A stretch of 51,690 bases of DNA from an uncultured Paracoccaceae bacterium (GTDB taxonomy: Bacteria; Pseudomonadota; Alphaproteobacteria; Rhodobacterales; Rhodobacteraceae), in the NCBI GenBank assembly GCA_938049225.1, contig CALICM010000058.1:1-51690 (forward strand), read 5' to 3'. The notes under the pieces are model-generated. The model saw only the letters and a program-made list of their open reading frames with translations, ran no database searches and had not been told where the DNA came from. The position numbers and the translations under genes were made by a program. How positions within the stretch are numbered: the stretch's first letter is position 1; every line of letters begins with the position of its first letter. Positions 8,740 to 17,304 of this stretch are shown one piece after another.

Positions 8740-9090
8740 TCACAACCGCTTGCTCATATGCAGCACCTGATCGATGCTGCGAATGGGTTGCCAGCCCAGA
8801 TCTTTGTAGACGCGGATCGTGTGCGGCGCCGCTGTTGGGGCCCGCAAGCTCAGCTTGGCCAAACCTGCCTTGCGGCAAGCGCGTTCGGCACAGCGCATCA
8901 GACTGCGACGGACGCCCAGGCCCGCCATGTTCTGGGCAACGGTGATGGTTTCAAGATGGGCATGATCCCCTCTGATCCTCAGGGTGAGGCTGCCCAGCAC
9001 CCGCCTGCCGCTCGCGGCAATCCAGGTTCGCACGCCAGCTTGCGCGGTCCCCTCGGCTGGCTTGGTGGGATAAATGGTCCATCCGATCAT
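8740..9090 (-). CDS. GNAT-family N-acetyltransferase
   Basis: Small acetyl-CoA dependent acetyltransferase, about 116 residues from the ATG at 9090. LETITVAQNMAGLGVRRSL is the strand 4/motif A acetyl-CoA-binding region, followed by CAERACRKAGLAKLSL and VYKDLGWQP, the usual end of the fold. The protein is short and its N-terminal strand-helix pair is hard to see. TTG 9126 and GTG 9120 are alternative starts, and a stop codon lies just upstream of them. It lies 135 bases downstream of the radical SAM gene on the same strand and 80 bases before tupB. Its substrate is unknown. Confidence 0.7.
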   Translation of the reverse strand: MIGWTIYPTKPAEGTAQAGVRTWIAASGRRVLGSLTLRIRGDHAHLETITVAQNMAGLGVRRSLMRCAERACRKAGLAKLSLRAPTAAPHTIRVYKDLGWQPIRSIDQVLHMSKRL

Positions 9091-9225
9091 GTGGAGGTTG
9101 TGTCGGAGGCGGCGGCACACATGCAACTCACAAGTGCTTTAATTATTATTGATAACTTAAGGTTGCGGGTCGATGCTCATTTGGGAAGCGACATTAAGGA
9201 TGTATTGCCCGCGAAGCGTGGTCGC

Positions 9226-10314
9226 CTAAGTAGGCGATGCATCCCAATCGTGAAAAAACAGACGGCCCCATTGGTCGGTGATGCGAACCCAATCGACGAA
9301 ACCGTCGTATGTCGCCGCGAAGCGCTTGAACCGGCTCACGGCCGTGCCCAAAGCCATCGAATAGGCGCGGCAGTCCGCGCAATCGATGTTGGGCGAGCAA
9401 CATTTCGCGCCCGAACTGGTCATATCGGTGCGGTAATGGACATGATAAGGCGCGCGGCGGGTCTCGCAGTTGGTGGCCCAGCCTGTGATCGGGTCGATCT
9501 GATAGAGCCCGGCGGGATCGGTCACGAAACGATTATAAGCCTCGGAGTAGATAACGGTGTCCGGGTGGTCCGCGCTGACCTGGGTCAGGTGATCCCGCAC
9601 ATCCGCCAATTGGGCAGGTGTGAAAGCCATCGTCTGGCCGGCGTTTGAAATGCGGAAATAGGCGTCGTCATTAGCCGCACCTTGGGCCAGTTTTTGGCGG
9701 TATTGTTCGGTCTGGCTAAACAGCGAGAAGGACAGTTTCACTCCGGCCGTCTGACAGATCCGCGCGACCGTGCCCGCACTGCGATAGTTTTCGGCGTTCA
9801 GGGTCATGACAAAGCGTGCACGCGGGTCACCGGCATAGAGTCGGATCGACTTCTCAAAGGTCTCGGCCCCACGGAATTTGCCGTTTTCGCCCGGCGCCCC
9901 CCAGGCCGAGACATGGATGGTAAAGGGCAATTCGGGGTCAAGCGCGATTGTGCCATTGGTGAACACGACTCCACGCGGGATGTGACTCGCAGCGATCCGC
10001 AAACGATCCTGCACCAAAGCGGGCTCGCCACCTGCCAGGAAGACGTAGTTCACCCCGCGCGCCTTCTCGGCCGAGAAAAACTGGTCCCAGTCAGCCAGGT
10101 CTTGGGTGTCGCCATGTCCCAACCAATCCGAGCCTTCGAAGAACAGGCAGCCCTCGCACTTCAGGTTGCAGGTGCGCGAGATGTCGTAGCTTGAATTGAC
10201 CACCCCAGCACCTTTGGTGCGGATCTTGCGGAACAGCGCTGCGATTTCAGGATCGCGCAAAAGATAGTCGCGCAGACGCGCCGGGGCGGCAATGTTGTGG
10301 CGATCATCCAGCAT
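9226..10314 (-). CDS. Radical SAM protein with C-terminal Cys cluster
   Basis: A 362-residue radical SAM enzyme of unknown substrate. DISRTCNLKCEGCLFF near residue 46 supplies the CxxxCxxC ligands of the 4Fe-4S cluster; FLAGGEPAL is the GGEP motif for SAM. A second Cys-rich block (NCETRR, then KCCSPNIDCADCRAYS, about residues 280-320) resembles an auxiliary-cluster or SPASM-like region, common in peptide-modifying enzymes. The ATG follows AGGGGCCATGCC. It is 36 bases downstream of the HlyC-like gene and probably cotranscribed with it and the Hint gene, which suggests protein or peptide maturation; that is inference. Confidence 0.85.
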   Translation of the reverse strand: MLDDRHNIAAPARLRDYLLRDPEIAALFRKIRTKGAGVVNSSYDISRTCNLKCEGCLFFEGSDWLGHGDTQDLADWDQFFSAEKARGVNYVFLAGGEPALVQDRLRIAASHIPRGVVFTNGTIALDPELPFTIHVSAWGAPGENGKFRGAETFEKSIRLYAGDPRARFVMTLNAENYRSAGTVARICQTAGVKLSFSLFSQTEQYRQKLAQGAANDDAYFRISNAGQTMAFTPAQLADVRDHLTQVSADHPDTVIYSEAYNRFVTDPAGLYQIDPITGWATNCETRRAPYHVHYRTDMTSSGAKCCSPNIDCADCRAYSMALGTAVSRFKRFAATYDGFVDWVRITDQWGRLFFHDWDASPT

Positions 10315-10350
10315 GGCATGGCCCCTGATGGCCCAAGGGCATGGCCATGG

Positions 10351-10857
10351 TCATCCCGCAACCACTTCTTCGGGGCGCAGTATTCGAAATTTCTGCTTGC
10401 CGATGTCGTTCCGAAAGGTTTCGACAATGCGTTGCGGGCGCTTTTCGGTCGCCATGCGCATATAGCGAAAAGGGCGGTCCGGAAATCCGCTTTCGCAGAT
10501 CCAACGGCTGATATGGGCCTCCATCTTCAGGTTTTCATAGGGCGACAACCAATCGATGATCCAAGGGATATCGCCAGACCGCCAGTCTTCGGGTTTCAAG
10601 GGCGCGCGGGTTTCGACATAACGGCGCTGCGCGTCCTCGGACAAGCTGGCGAAACTGACGGCGGCGCGTGGGAAGCCGTCGAAATTGAACACCCAGACCT
10701 GACCCAAATGCAATGGCGGCTCCCACCACCATCTGAGCGCCTTTAGCGGCAACTCCTGATGCTGTTTTGAGCGCAGCATCAGATAAAAGACATCACCCGC
10801 CGTCGCGCGCATCTTCTCGGTCGGCTTATGGGGGTCGGGAAACGGGTTTTCGGCCAA
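10351..10857 (-). CDS. HlyC-like toxin-activating lysine acyltransferase
   Basis: Member of the HlyC family, which transfers fatty acyl chains from acyl-ACP to internal lysines of RTX toxins. Visible family features in 168 residues: LMLRSKQHQELPL with the candidate catalytic His33, WVFNFDGFPRAAVSFASLSE, then EDWRSGDIPWIIDWLSPY, matching the conserved GDxxWxIDWxxPF block with Asp96/Asp102. A TTG start at 10857 follows AGGA; ATG 10812 would remove 15 residues. Unlike classical hlyCA operons, the neighbour is not a large RTX toxin but a small Hint-domain protein, just upstream on the same strand. Confidence 0.85.
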   Translation of the reverse strand: MAENPFPDPHKPTEKMRATAGDVFYLMLRSKQHQELPLKALRWWWEPPLHLGQVWVFNFDGFPRAAVSFASLSEDAQRRYVETRAPLKPEDWRSGDIPWIIDWLSPYENLKMEAHISRWICESGFPDRPFRYMRMATEKRPQRIVETFRNDIGKQKFRILRPEEVVAG

Positions 10858-10875
10858 GGTCTGTATCCTACAAGA

Positions 10876-10901
10876 GGGGGCGCGACGGGTGCCGCGCCCC
10901 T
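10876..10901 (-). terminator. Intercistronic GC hairpin
   Basis: GGGGCGCG (10877-10884) and CGCGCCCC (10893-10900) form a perfect 8-bp stem with an 8-base loop, in the gap between the Hint gene stop and the HlyC-like gene. No clear T tract follows on the minus strand, so it is more likely an attenuator or mRNA-stabilising stem favouring the upstream gene than a full terminator. Confidence 0.5.
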
Positions 10902-10929
10902 GGCTCTACGTCTACATGCGCCAGCGGGC

Positions 10930-11835
10930 CTAGGCCAGCAGCCCCACAGCCTCACCCGAGGTCAGTACTGGCCGCGCTGCCGGGCCATAGGTCGCCGGAT
11001 CTGTCGCCAGTTGAGGGAACAGGGCCAAAACCTCGGCCTTGGTCGCGGGGCTCAGATCCGCCAGGCCGGTGGTCGTTGGGTGATAGCTTTCGCTGTGCAC
11101 CCCGTCCGATGTGACGATCTGGTGCGTATCGAACAGCATGTGGTAATAGGTCACCGGTGTCTGGCGGTCCTGCCAGATGGTGTCGCCATTGATCAGATCG
11201 CGGGCGGCGACTAACACCTCGCCATGGCCGGTTAGCACTTCGGCCCGCCAGCCGCTGAGCAAAATGCGGTGGGCGGGCGAGACGCGCAATTCAGCCGTGT
11301 TCCCAAGTGCGCCAGCGCTGATCACGATGGCGCCCAGATCGCCTGGTGCTATCAGTTCACGCGAGCCGACCCAGCGCAGGGTTTGCGGACCATGATCTTT
11401 CGTAAGAACCTGGTCGCCCTTAGCAAGGCTTTCGATTGCGCGCGCGCCACTTGCGGTATCGATCAACGTTCCGCTTGCAAAACAGGTGAAGGTGATGGTG
11501 ACGGTGTCGCTATCGTCTCCAATGATCCCGACATCGCCACCGAAATCGATACCTGGAATCGAAACCGTAAAAGTGAAGGTGTCCCCGAACGTGGCTGTCC
11601 CGTCACTCTCGAAACTCCACACACCGGTCGTGCTGTTGCTCGTTAGTATGCCACCACCACCGGGTTCTTGTGTGAAAGTATATGTGTCGAAATCCCCGCC
11701 ACCACCTGAATCGAAGTTGCCTGACACCGTCATTCCGGCGGTCAGGTCGACAGTCAAGTTGTAATCTTCTTCGGTCCCTAAACCACTGGACGGATCGATA
11801 CTTCCGTTAACGGTGTCAAAAATACCAAGTCCCAT
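10930..11835 (-). CDS. Hint-domain (Hedgehog/intein-like) protein, probably surface or secreted
   Basis: A 301-residue protein. Residues 1-117 are acidic, rich in Gly, Asp and Thr and lack Lys and Arg, resembling an extracellular beta-rich domain; no classical signal peptide is visible. Residues 118-245 are a Hint domain starting with the expected Cys: CFASGTLIDTASGARAIESL, GDQVLTKDHG, VSPAHRILL (His189) and FDTHQIVTSDGVHSES. It could therefore self-cleave at Cys118. A C-terminal segment of about 50 residues follows. AGGAGC precedes the ATG. Downstream genes encode an HlyC-like acyltransferase and a radical SAM protein. The whole protein has only three Lys (139, 146, 266). Confidence 0.85.
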   Translation of the reverse strand: MGLGIFDTVNGSIDPSSGLGTEEDYNLTVDLTAGMTVSGNFDSGGGGDFDTYTFTQEPGGGGILTSNSTTGVWSFESDGTATFGDTFTFTVSIPGIDFGGDVGIIGDDSDTVTITFTCFASGTLIDTASGARAIESLAKGDQVLTKDHGPQTLRWVGSRELIAPGDLGAIVISAGALGNTAELRVSPAHRILLSGWRAEVLTGHGEVLVAARDLINGDTIWQDRQTPVTYYHMLFDTHQIVTSDGVHSESYHPTTTGLADLSPATKAEVLALFPQLATDPATYGPAARPVLTSGEAVGLLA

Positions 11836-11927
11836 ATGTGGATGCTCCTAAATCCGCCCTCAATTTAGTCATTAAAGGTCGACAGAGCGAAAGTCAGGCG
11901 CAATTGAAGCAAATTTTGCTGGGCGTG

Positions 11928-12290
11928 TCAATTTGGCTCCCACAACTCTAACGGGTTTCCCTCCGGGTCCTTGAGCCAAGCAAACCGGCCATTGGGTTCA
12001 GGTTCGGGCGCTTGTTTAACCTCAACGCCTGCGGCTTCGAGTTGCGCGACCATACCGTCCATGTTCGTGATACGGAAATTCAGCATGAATTGTTTTTCGG
12101 TGTCGCCGAAGTAATCCGTGTCCTGCGCAAAAGGCGCGAACACTGTGGGCCCTGTCTGTTGTTGCCAAGGCTGTGTCTCGTAGTCTTGCGGCACCGGATC
12201 CACGCCCAAATGTGTCTTGTACCAAGCACTCAACGCCCCCGGATCTTTTGCCCGAAAGAAAAAACCGCCGAAACCTTGCACCTTTTGCAT
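11928..12290 (-). CDS. VOC-family (glyoxalase/bleomycin-resistance fold) protein
   Basis: A 120-residue single-unit VOC protein. GFGGFFFRAKDPGALSAWYK begins the first beta-alpha-beta unit and GRFAWLKDPEGNPLELWEPN the end of the second, with the metal-ligand Glu in LELWE. Reaction and substrate are unknown; family members include glyoxalases, dioxygenases and resistance proteins. The ATG at 12290 has a strong GGAGGG ribosome binding site; the frame extends upstream to 12464 without one. A possible small ORF ends one base upstream. Confidence 0.88.
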   Translation of the reverse strand: MQKVQGFGGFFFRAKDPGALSAWYKTHLGVDPVPQDYETQPWQQQTGPTVFAPFAQDTDYFGDTEKQFMLNFRITNMDGMVAQLEAAGVEVKQAPEPEPNGRFAWLKDPEGNPLELWEPN

Positions 12291-12291
12291 T

Positions 12292-12468
12292 TCACCCTCC
12301 GTTGATGTTGCACCACGATAGCATGAAATTGATGATCTGGGCGGATGTCTTGGCCTGCTTGTACCACCTTGTTTTAAAAGGCGCCTCATCGGCGGCGGTC
12401 CATGGGGGCGGCTCGTTGACGCGCGGGTCAAACCCTGCGTCGCTTTTCCCCTGTTTCTTGGCAATCAA
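12292..12468 (-). CDS. Possible small protein upstream of the VOC gene
   Basis: A 58-codon frame from a TTG at 12468 that ends with TGA one base before the VOC start, so that the VOC ribosome binding site lies in its last codons. The predicted peptide is rich in Trp, Phe and Lys (PPPWTAADEAPFKTRW, then KTSAQIINFMLSW) and looks protein-like rather than random. A weak AAGGGG lies upstream of the TTG. The position suggests translational coupling. Unrecognised and tentative. Confidence 0.35.
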   Translation of the reverse strand: MIAKKQGKSDAGFDPRVNEPPPWTAADEAPFKTRWYKQAKTSAQIINFMLSWCNINGG

Positions 12469-12532
12469 CCTGGGTAAACCCCTTGGGTGACCAGCCGTGC
12501 GGCGCGCGGTGTGAAGAAGGGGAGAGCACGAA

Positions 12533-13294
12533 ATGAAGGTCCTGGTACCTGTCAAACGCGTGATTGACTACAACGTGAAAGTCCGGGTCAAGGCGGACGG
12601 CACGGGGGTTGATCTGGCCAATGTCAAAATGTCGATGAACCCGTTTGACGAGATCGCCGTCGAACAGGCGATCCGCCTGAAAGAAGCCGGGCAGGCAGCC
12701 GAGATTGTGGCCGTCTCGATTGGCGTGAAACAGGCGCAGGAGACCCTGCGCACGGCCTTGGCGATGGGGGCGGACCGGGCCATTCTGGTTGTCGCCTCGG
12801 AGGATGTGAATACGGATATCGAGCCGCTGGCGGTCGCCAAGATCCTGAAAGCGGTGGTCGAGGCCGAAGCGCCGGGCCTGGTGCTGTGCGGCAAACAAGC
12901 CATCGACAACGATATGAACGCCACCGGCCAGATGCTGAGCGCGCTGCTCGGATGGAGCCAGGCCACATATGCCTCTGAGCTGGCGGTCGAGGGCGACAGC
13001 GCGGTTGTGACCCGCGAGGTCGACGGCGGCCTGCAAACGATCAAGGTCAAGATGCCCGCCATCGTGACCGTGGATCTGCGGTTGAACGAGCCACGCTATG
13101 CCAGCCTGCCGAACATCATGAAAGCCAAGAAAAAACCGTTGGATGAGAAGACCCCAGCGGATTTCGGCGTTGATACAGCGCCCCGACTGACGGTCGTTTC
13201 AACTGCCGAACCGGCGGAGCGTAAGGCGGGTGTCATGGTTGGCTCGATTGACGAGTTGGTTGGCAAGCTCAAAGACGAAGCGGGGGTGATCTGA
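12533..13294 (+). CDS. etfB: Electron transfer flavoprotein, beta subunit
   Basis: Small subunit (253 residues) of the ETF heterodimer, which carries electrons from acyl-CoA dehydrogenases to ETF:quinone oxidoreductase. [20 protein letters not shown] at the start, [16 protein letters not shown] and the ETF-beta signature around [20 protein letters not shown] are all present. A GAAGAAGGGGAGAG ribosome binding region precedes the ATG. It overlaps etfA by one base (TGATG), so the subunits are translationally coupled. Confidence 0.97.
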   Translation: MKVLVPVKRVIDYNVKVRVKADGTGVDLANVKMSMNPFDEIAVEQAIRLKEAGQAAEIVAVSIGVKQAQETLRTALAMGADRAILVVASEDVNTDIEPLAVAKILKAVVEAEAPGLVLCGKQAIDNDMNATGQMLSALLGWSQATYASELAVEGDSAVVTREVDGGLQTIKVKMPAIVTVDLRLNEPRYASLPNIMKAKKKPLDEKTPADFGVDTAPRLTVVSTAEPAERKAGVMVGSIDELVGKLKDEAGVI

Positions 13295-14223
13295 TGGCTG
13301 TACTTCTTCTTGCAGAGGTGACCGGCGGTACCTTGTCGGCGGATCTGACGGGCAAAGCGCTGTCGGCGGTAAAGTCGCTGGGCGACGTGACTATCTTGTG
13401 TGCGGGCGCTGGCTGCGGCGATGCCGCCGCTCAGGCCGCGAAACTGGATGGCGCGGCCAAGGTGCTGTGCGCCGACAACCCCGCCTATGGCAATGGGTTG
13501 GCTGAGCCTGTGGCGGCGCTGATCGTCAGACTGGCGGGCGACTACAGCCATATCGTGGCCCCCGCCAGCGTGAACGGCAAAAACATCCTGCCCCGCGTCG
13601 CGGCCCTGCTGGACGTGATGGTGATCACTGATATCTCGGGTGTGGTCGATGCCGACACCTTCGAGCGGCCGATCTATGCCGGGAATGCGATCCAAACCGT
13701 CAAATCCAGCGACGCGACCAAGGTTCTGTCGATCCGCACCGCCGGGTTCGATGCCGCCGCTGAAACCGGCTCGGCCCCAGTCGAGAACATCGGTGCGGCC
13801 GACAACCCCGGCCTCAGCGAGTGGGTCGAGGACAAGGTCGTCTCGTCGGACCGCCCTGAACTGACCTCGGCCAAAGTGGTCGTCTCGGGCGGGCGCGGCG
13901 TCGGCTCGGAAGAGAACTTCGCGCTGATCGAAGGGCTGGCCGATACACTGGGTGCTGCCGTTGGCGCCAGCCGCGCGGCGGTCGACAGTGGCTACGCGCC
14001 GAATGATTGGCAGGTCGGTCAGACGGGCAAGGTCGTAGCACCCGACCTTTATATCGCCGTCGGCATCTCGGGCGCTATCCAGCACCTTGCGGGCATGAAA
14101 GACAGCAAGGTGATCGTCGCGATCAACAAGGACGAGGAGGCGCCGATTTTTCAGGTTGCCGACTACGGCTTGGTCGCCGATCTGTTCGACGCCGTGCCCA
14201 AACTAAAAGACGCGTTGGGCTAA
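13294..14223 (+). CDS. etfA: Electron transfer flavoprotein, alpha subunit
   Basis: FAD-binding subunit of 309 residues. The N-terminal domain starts [15 protein letters not shown]; the C-terminal domain carries [25 protein letters not shown] and the FAD-binding stretch [19 protein letters not shown] followed by [18 protein letters not shown]. Its start overlaps the etfB stop. With 3-hydroxyacyl-CoA dehydrogenase following, the three genes form a beta-oxidation-type cluster. Confidence 0.97.
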   Translation: MAVLLLAEVTGGTLSADLTGKALSAVKSLGDVTILCAGAGCGDAAAQAAKLDGAAKVLCADNPAYGNGLAEPVAALIVRLAGDYSHIVAPASVNGKNILPRVAALLDVMVITDISGVVDADTFERPIYAGNAIQTVKSSDATKVLSIRTAGFDAAAETGSAPVENIGAADNPGLSEWVEDKVVSSDRPELTSAKVVVSGGRGVGSEENFALIEGLADTLGAAVGASRAAVDSGYAPNDWQVGQTGKVVAPDLYIAVGISGAIQHLAGMKDSKVIVAINKDEEAPIFQVADYGLVADLFDAVPKLKDALG

Positions 14224-14357
14224 GCCACCTGGGTCGGGGCTGGTCGGCCATGTGCCCGCCCGCCCCATTTACCCCTCCGAAGCAGATCCTGAAATCGATT
14301 GCGCCGTGGAAGCGGCGCGCATTATGGTCCGGCAAGCGGACAGTTGGGGCAAATGCT

Positions 14358-15233
14358 ATGGACATCAAAACCGTTGGCGTGATCGGCGCGGGTCAAATGG
14401 GCGGCGGTATCGCCCAGGTTTTCGCTATCGCAGGTTATGATGTTCAACTGAACGACATCAGCCCCGAAGCCCTGGACAAGGCGCTAGCCGGGATCACGGC
14501 GAATATGGACCGCTCTGTCGCGCGCGAACGCTTAAGCCAAGCCGACCGCGACGCGGCCCTGGAGCGGATCAACATCGGTACCGATTTAGAGCCGATCGGC
14601 GCGACCGATTTGGTGATCGAGGCGGCGACCGAGGATGAGGCGCTTAAGCACAAGATCTTTAAGGCGTTGGCGCCCCACCTGGGCGCTGATACGATCCTGA
14701 CGTCGAACACCTCGTCGATCTCGATCACCCGCTTGGCCTCGGGCACCGACCGGCCCGAGCGGTTCATGGGGTTCCATTTCATGAACCCAGTGCCGGTAAT
14801 GCAATTGGTCGAGTTGATCCGCGGCATCGCCACTTCGGACGAAACGGTTGAAACCATGCGCGGTGTGGTGGACCGGATCGGCAAGACGGCGTCCTCGGCT
14901 GAGGATTTCCCGGCTTTCATTGTCAACCGCATTCTGATCCCAATGATCAACGAAGCGATTTACACACTTTACGAAGGCGTTGGCACCGTCCGCTCGATCG
15001 ACACCAGTTTGAAACTGGGCGCGAACCACCCGTTGGGCCCGTTCGAGTTGGCCGATTTCATCGGTCTGGACACCTGCCTTGCCATTATGAATGTGCTGCA
15101 TGATGGGCTGGCGGACACCAAATACCGCCCCTGTCCGCTACTGGTGAAATACGTCGAAGCGGGGTGGCTGGGCCGCAAAACCGACCGCGGCTTCTATGAC
15201 TATCGCGGTGAAGAGCCCGTGCCGACGCGGTAA
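14358..15233 (+). CDS. 3-hydroxybutyryl-CoA dehydrogenase
   Basis: NAD(P)-dependent oxidation of 3-hydroxyacyl-CoA, or the reverse in polyhydroxybutyrate and crotonyl-CoA metabolism. From ATG 14358 the protein is 291 residues, the standard length of single-domain family members (HbdA/PaaH type). Motifs: [18 protein letters not shown] (Rossmann), [24 protein letters not shown] with the catalytic His, and [16 protein letters not shown] opening the C-terminal domain; it ends in KTDRGFYDY. The frame is open well upstream into etfA, but only this start gives the family N terminus. Confidence 0.95.
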   Translation: MDIKTVGVIGAGQMGGGIAQVFAIAGYDVQLNDISPEALDKALAGITANMDRSVARERLSQADRDAALERINIGTDLEPIGATDLVIEAATEDEALKHKIFKALAPHLGADTILTSNTSSISITRLASGTDRPERFMGFHFMNPVPVMQLVELIRGIATSDETVETMRGVVDRIGKTASSAEDFPAFIVNRILIPMINEAIYTLYEGVGTVRSIDTSLKLGANHPLGPFELADFIGLDTCLAIMNVLHDGLADTKYRPCPLLVKYVEAGWLGRKTDRGFYDYRGEEPVPTR

Positions 15234-15378
15234 GGCGGCGGCCCTTTGGGATTGGACAATCACGTTTCCGTGTATGCATTGTCTCTAAATTCCCAACAAT
15301 AAGTTGAGCGAAAAGAGGGGTGACTTCTGGTCGATTTGCCCAATATTACGTGATTTTGGAACCCAACAGGAGACACCC

Positions 15379-15963
15379 ATGACCTTTCGTGCCCTTGCTC
15401 TCGCCACAACTCTGGCTCTGACCCCTTTTGCAGGCCTCGCCGCCGATTGGACTTTGGACAAATCCCACACCCAAGTGACCTTCTCGGTGGACCATCTTGG
15501 TTTTTCCACGACCAACGGGATTTTCCGCGAATTTGATGCCGACATCACATTCGATCCCGAAGCGATTGAGGCCTCGGCTGTCAGCTTCACGATCCAAGCT
15601 GCCAGCCTGGATACGTTTTGGGAAGCGCGTGATAAACACGTGCGCGGCGCGGATTTCCTTGATGTCGAGAAGCACCCTGAGATCACTTTCACCTCGACCA
15701 GTGTAAAAGCCCTCGACGAAGACAGCGCCGAGTTGACCGGGAATCTGACCATCAAGGGTGTCACCCAGCCGATCACCTTTGCCGCCGAGTTGCGCCAGCT
15801 GGGCGCCAATCCTTTTGACGCCAGCAAGCAAGTAGCGGGTTTCCAATTGACGGGCGAGATTGATCGGACCGCCTTTGGCATCGACTATGGTGCACCGGCT
15901 ATCGGCACCGTGATCCCGGTCACCATCGACCTGGAAATTGGCGCTGCCGCCGATCCGTCGTAA
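15379..15963 (+). CDS. YceI-family periplasmic protein
   Basis: A 194-residue lipocalin-like protein with a signal peptide (about residues 1-21, ending GLAAD). WTLDKSHTQVTFSVDHLGFS, KHVRGADFLDVEKHPEITF and GNLTIKGVTQPITF are the family blocks. YceI proteins bind isoprenoid lipids and are often encoded beside cytochrome b561, as here. CAGGAGACACCC precedes the ATG. The upstream spacer (15234-15378) holds an imperfect dyad with GACAAT at 15255-15260 and ATTGTC at 15278-15283. Confidence 0.93.
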   Translation: MTFRALALATTLALTPFAGLAADWTLDKSHTQVTFSVDHLGFSTTNGIFREFDADITFDPEAIEASAVSFTIQAASLDTFWEARDKHVRGADFLDVEKHPEITFTSTSVKALDEDSAELTGNLTIKGVTQPITFAAELRQLGANPFDASKQVAGFQLTGEIDRTAFGIDYGAPAIGTVIPVTIDLEIGAAADPS

Positions 15964-15975
15964 GGACCCCAACGC

Positions 15976-16563
15976 ATGAGCGCTATGAACACCGAGACCG
16001 CCTGGGGCTGGCCCGCACGGGTCTTGCATTGGGTCATGGCGCTCATGATTGTCATGATGTTGGGGTTCGGCACCTATATGTCGAACTTCGTGACCGATCT
16101 GGTCGCGCAATTCCAGATGGTTCAGCAGCACAAAAGCGTTGGCTTTGTGGTGTTCACGCTGGCGGTGTTGCGCGTGATCTGGCGGTTGGCGAACCCTCGC
16201 ACGCCAGTCTTGCCCGCGGATATGCCCGGTTGGCAGCGCAGCGCGTCGCATGTGAGCCATCTGTTGCTCTATATCTTGATCCTGGCGATGCCGATCAGCG
16301 GCTGGCTTATGGCCTCGGCCTCACCTTTGAACGACGCGGGGGCCTATCCGACGCAGATTAAGAACATGGTCTTTGGCCTGTTCGAGTTGCCCGATCCCTT
16401 CCCCCAGGGCTCGAAAGACCTCACCGAGGCCTTGCACACGGCGCATTGGGCGTTCGCGATGACCTTGGCCGCCATCCTGGCAATCCACATCGCGGCGGCT
16501 TTGAAACACCACTTCATCGACCGCGATTCTATCCTGCGCCGCATGACCTTGGGGCGCGACTAA
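15976..16563 (+). CDS. Cytochrome b561 family protein
   Basis: Four-helix membrane cytochrome of 195 residues. Haem-ligand candidates are His in RVLHWVMALMIV, QQHKSVGF, HTAHWAFAM and LAIHIAAALKHHF, placed in hydrophobic helices as in bacterial b561 proteins that oxidise quinol, for example in superoxide handling. It follows yceI after 12 bases, with AAGGA upstream, forming a yceI-cyb561 operon. Convergent with the HPr gene. Confidence 0.92.
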   Translation: MSAMNTETAWGWPARVLHWVMALMIVMMLGFGTYMSNFVTDLVAQFQMVQQHKSVGFVVFTLAVLRVIWRLANPRTPVLPADMPGWQRSASHVSHLLLYILILAMPISGWLMASASPLNDAGAYPTQIKNMVFGLFELPDPFPQGSKDLTEALHTAHWAFAMTLAAILAIHIAAALKHHFIDRDSILRRMTLGRD

Positions 16564-16565
16564 CG

Positions 16566-16604
16566 GGCCCCACACAAGGCTTGATTTGTGCAACGCGCGG
16601 GGCC
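16566..16604. terminator. Possible bidirectional terminator
   Basis: Between the convergent cytochrome b561 and HPr genes, GGCCCC (16566-16571) pairs with GGGGCC (16599-16604) and CACAA (16573-16577) with TTGTG (16586-16590), giving a stem with an internal bulge. No long T tract on either side. Confidence 0.4.
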
Positions 16605-16618
16605 TTGCCAAGCGTCGC

Positions 16619-16891
16619 TCAGGTCCCCTCGCCAAAGCGATCCGCGACCAGAGCAGTCAGCGCGTTGGCCAGATCCTCGGCCTGCGCGCCGGACGTGATA
16701 ACCTCAATCATCGTGCCTTTCGCTGCGGCCAGCATCAGCAAACCCATGATCGAATCGCCCGAGACGGTCATGCCGTCGCGGGTCACCTGGGCCTCGGCAT
16801 TATGCGCCTCCACAACCTCGACGAATTTGGCCGAAGCGCGGGCGTGTAACCCGCGTTCATTCACGATGTGCAGCGTCAGAGGGCCGGGCAT
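16619..16891 (-). CDS. HPr family phosphocarrier protein
   Basis: A 90-residue phosphocarrier of the regulatory PTS. NERGLHARASAKFVEVV contains the phosphorylatable His, and DSIMGLLMLAAAKGTMIEV the region with Ser46-like position targeted by HPr kinase. Its ATG overlaps the stop of the EIIA gene by one base. No sugar permease is encoded here, so the pathway most likely serves regulation (NPr-like). Confidence 0.94.
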   Translation of the reverse strand: MPGPLTLHIVNERGLHARASAKFVEVVEAHNAEAQVTRDGMTVSGDSIMGLLMLAAAKGTMIEVITSGAQAEDLANALTALVADRFGEGT

Positions 16892-17304
16892 TACGCCGAC
16901 AAGGCAGCTTTACCAGCCCCCAGGCCGTCTGCCGAATTGATGTACTTGCGCGCCGCAGCCAGTGCGCAATCGACCGCTGTTTGAAGGGGCATTTCGCGGG
17001 CTTTTGACAGTTTGATCAACATGGGCAAGTTGACCCCATACAGAACCTTGCGGTCCGGCCGACTGCACGCGCACACCGCCAAATTCGACGGCGTGCCGCC
17101 GAACATGTCCGTCACAACGACCACACCATCACCTTGGTCCACTGCGTCCACGGCTTCGTTGATCTCGGCTTGTTTTTCCGCGCGGTTGTCTTCGGCGCCG
17201 ATACTGATGGCCAGGACGCCCGGGCGCGGCCCGACGACGTGTTCCAATGCAGCGCGGTATTCGCGCGCCAATCCGCCATGGGCGACAATTACGATACCTA
17301 TCAC
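16891..17304 (-). CDS. PTS EIIA component, mannose family
   Basis: A 137-residue soluble EIIA of the mannose class (EIIAMan fold). GIVIVAHGGLAREYRAALEH holds the phospho-accepting His, and VVVTDMFGGTPSNLAV the typical DMFGGTPxN motif. It lies between rapZ (four-base overlap) and the HPr gene. As no EIIB or EIIC follows, it is probably a regulatory phosphate acceptor. Confidence 0.93.
   Translation of the reverse strand: MIGIVIVAHGGLAREYRAALEHVVGPRPGVLAISIGAEDNRAEKQAEINEAVDAVDQGDGVVVVTDMFGGTPSNLAVCACSRPDRKVLYGVNLPMLIKLSKAREMPLQTAVDCALAAARKYINSADGLGAGKAALSA

Noticed and set aside
15304-15378. 25-codon extension before the YceI start
   Set aside because: The signal peptide and ribosome binding site place the start at 15379.
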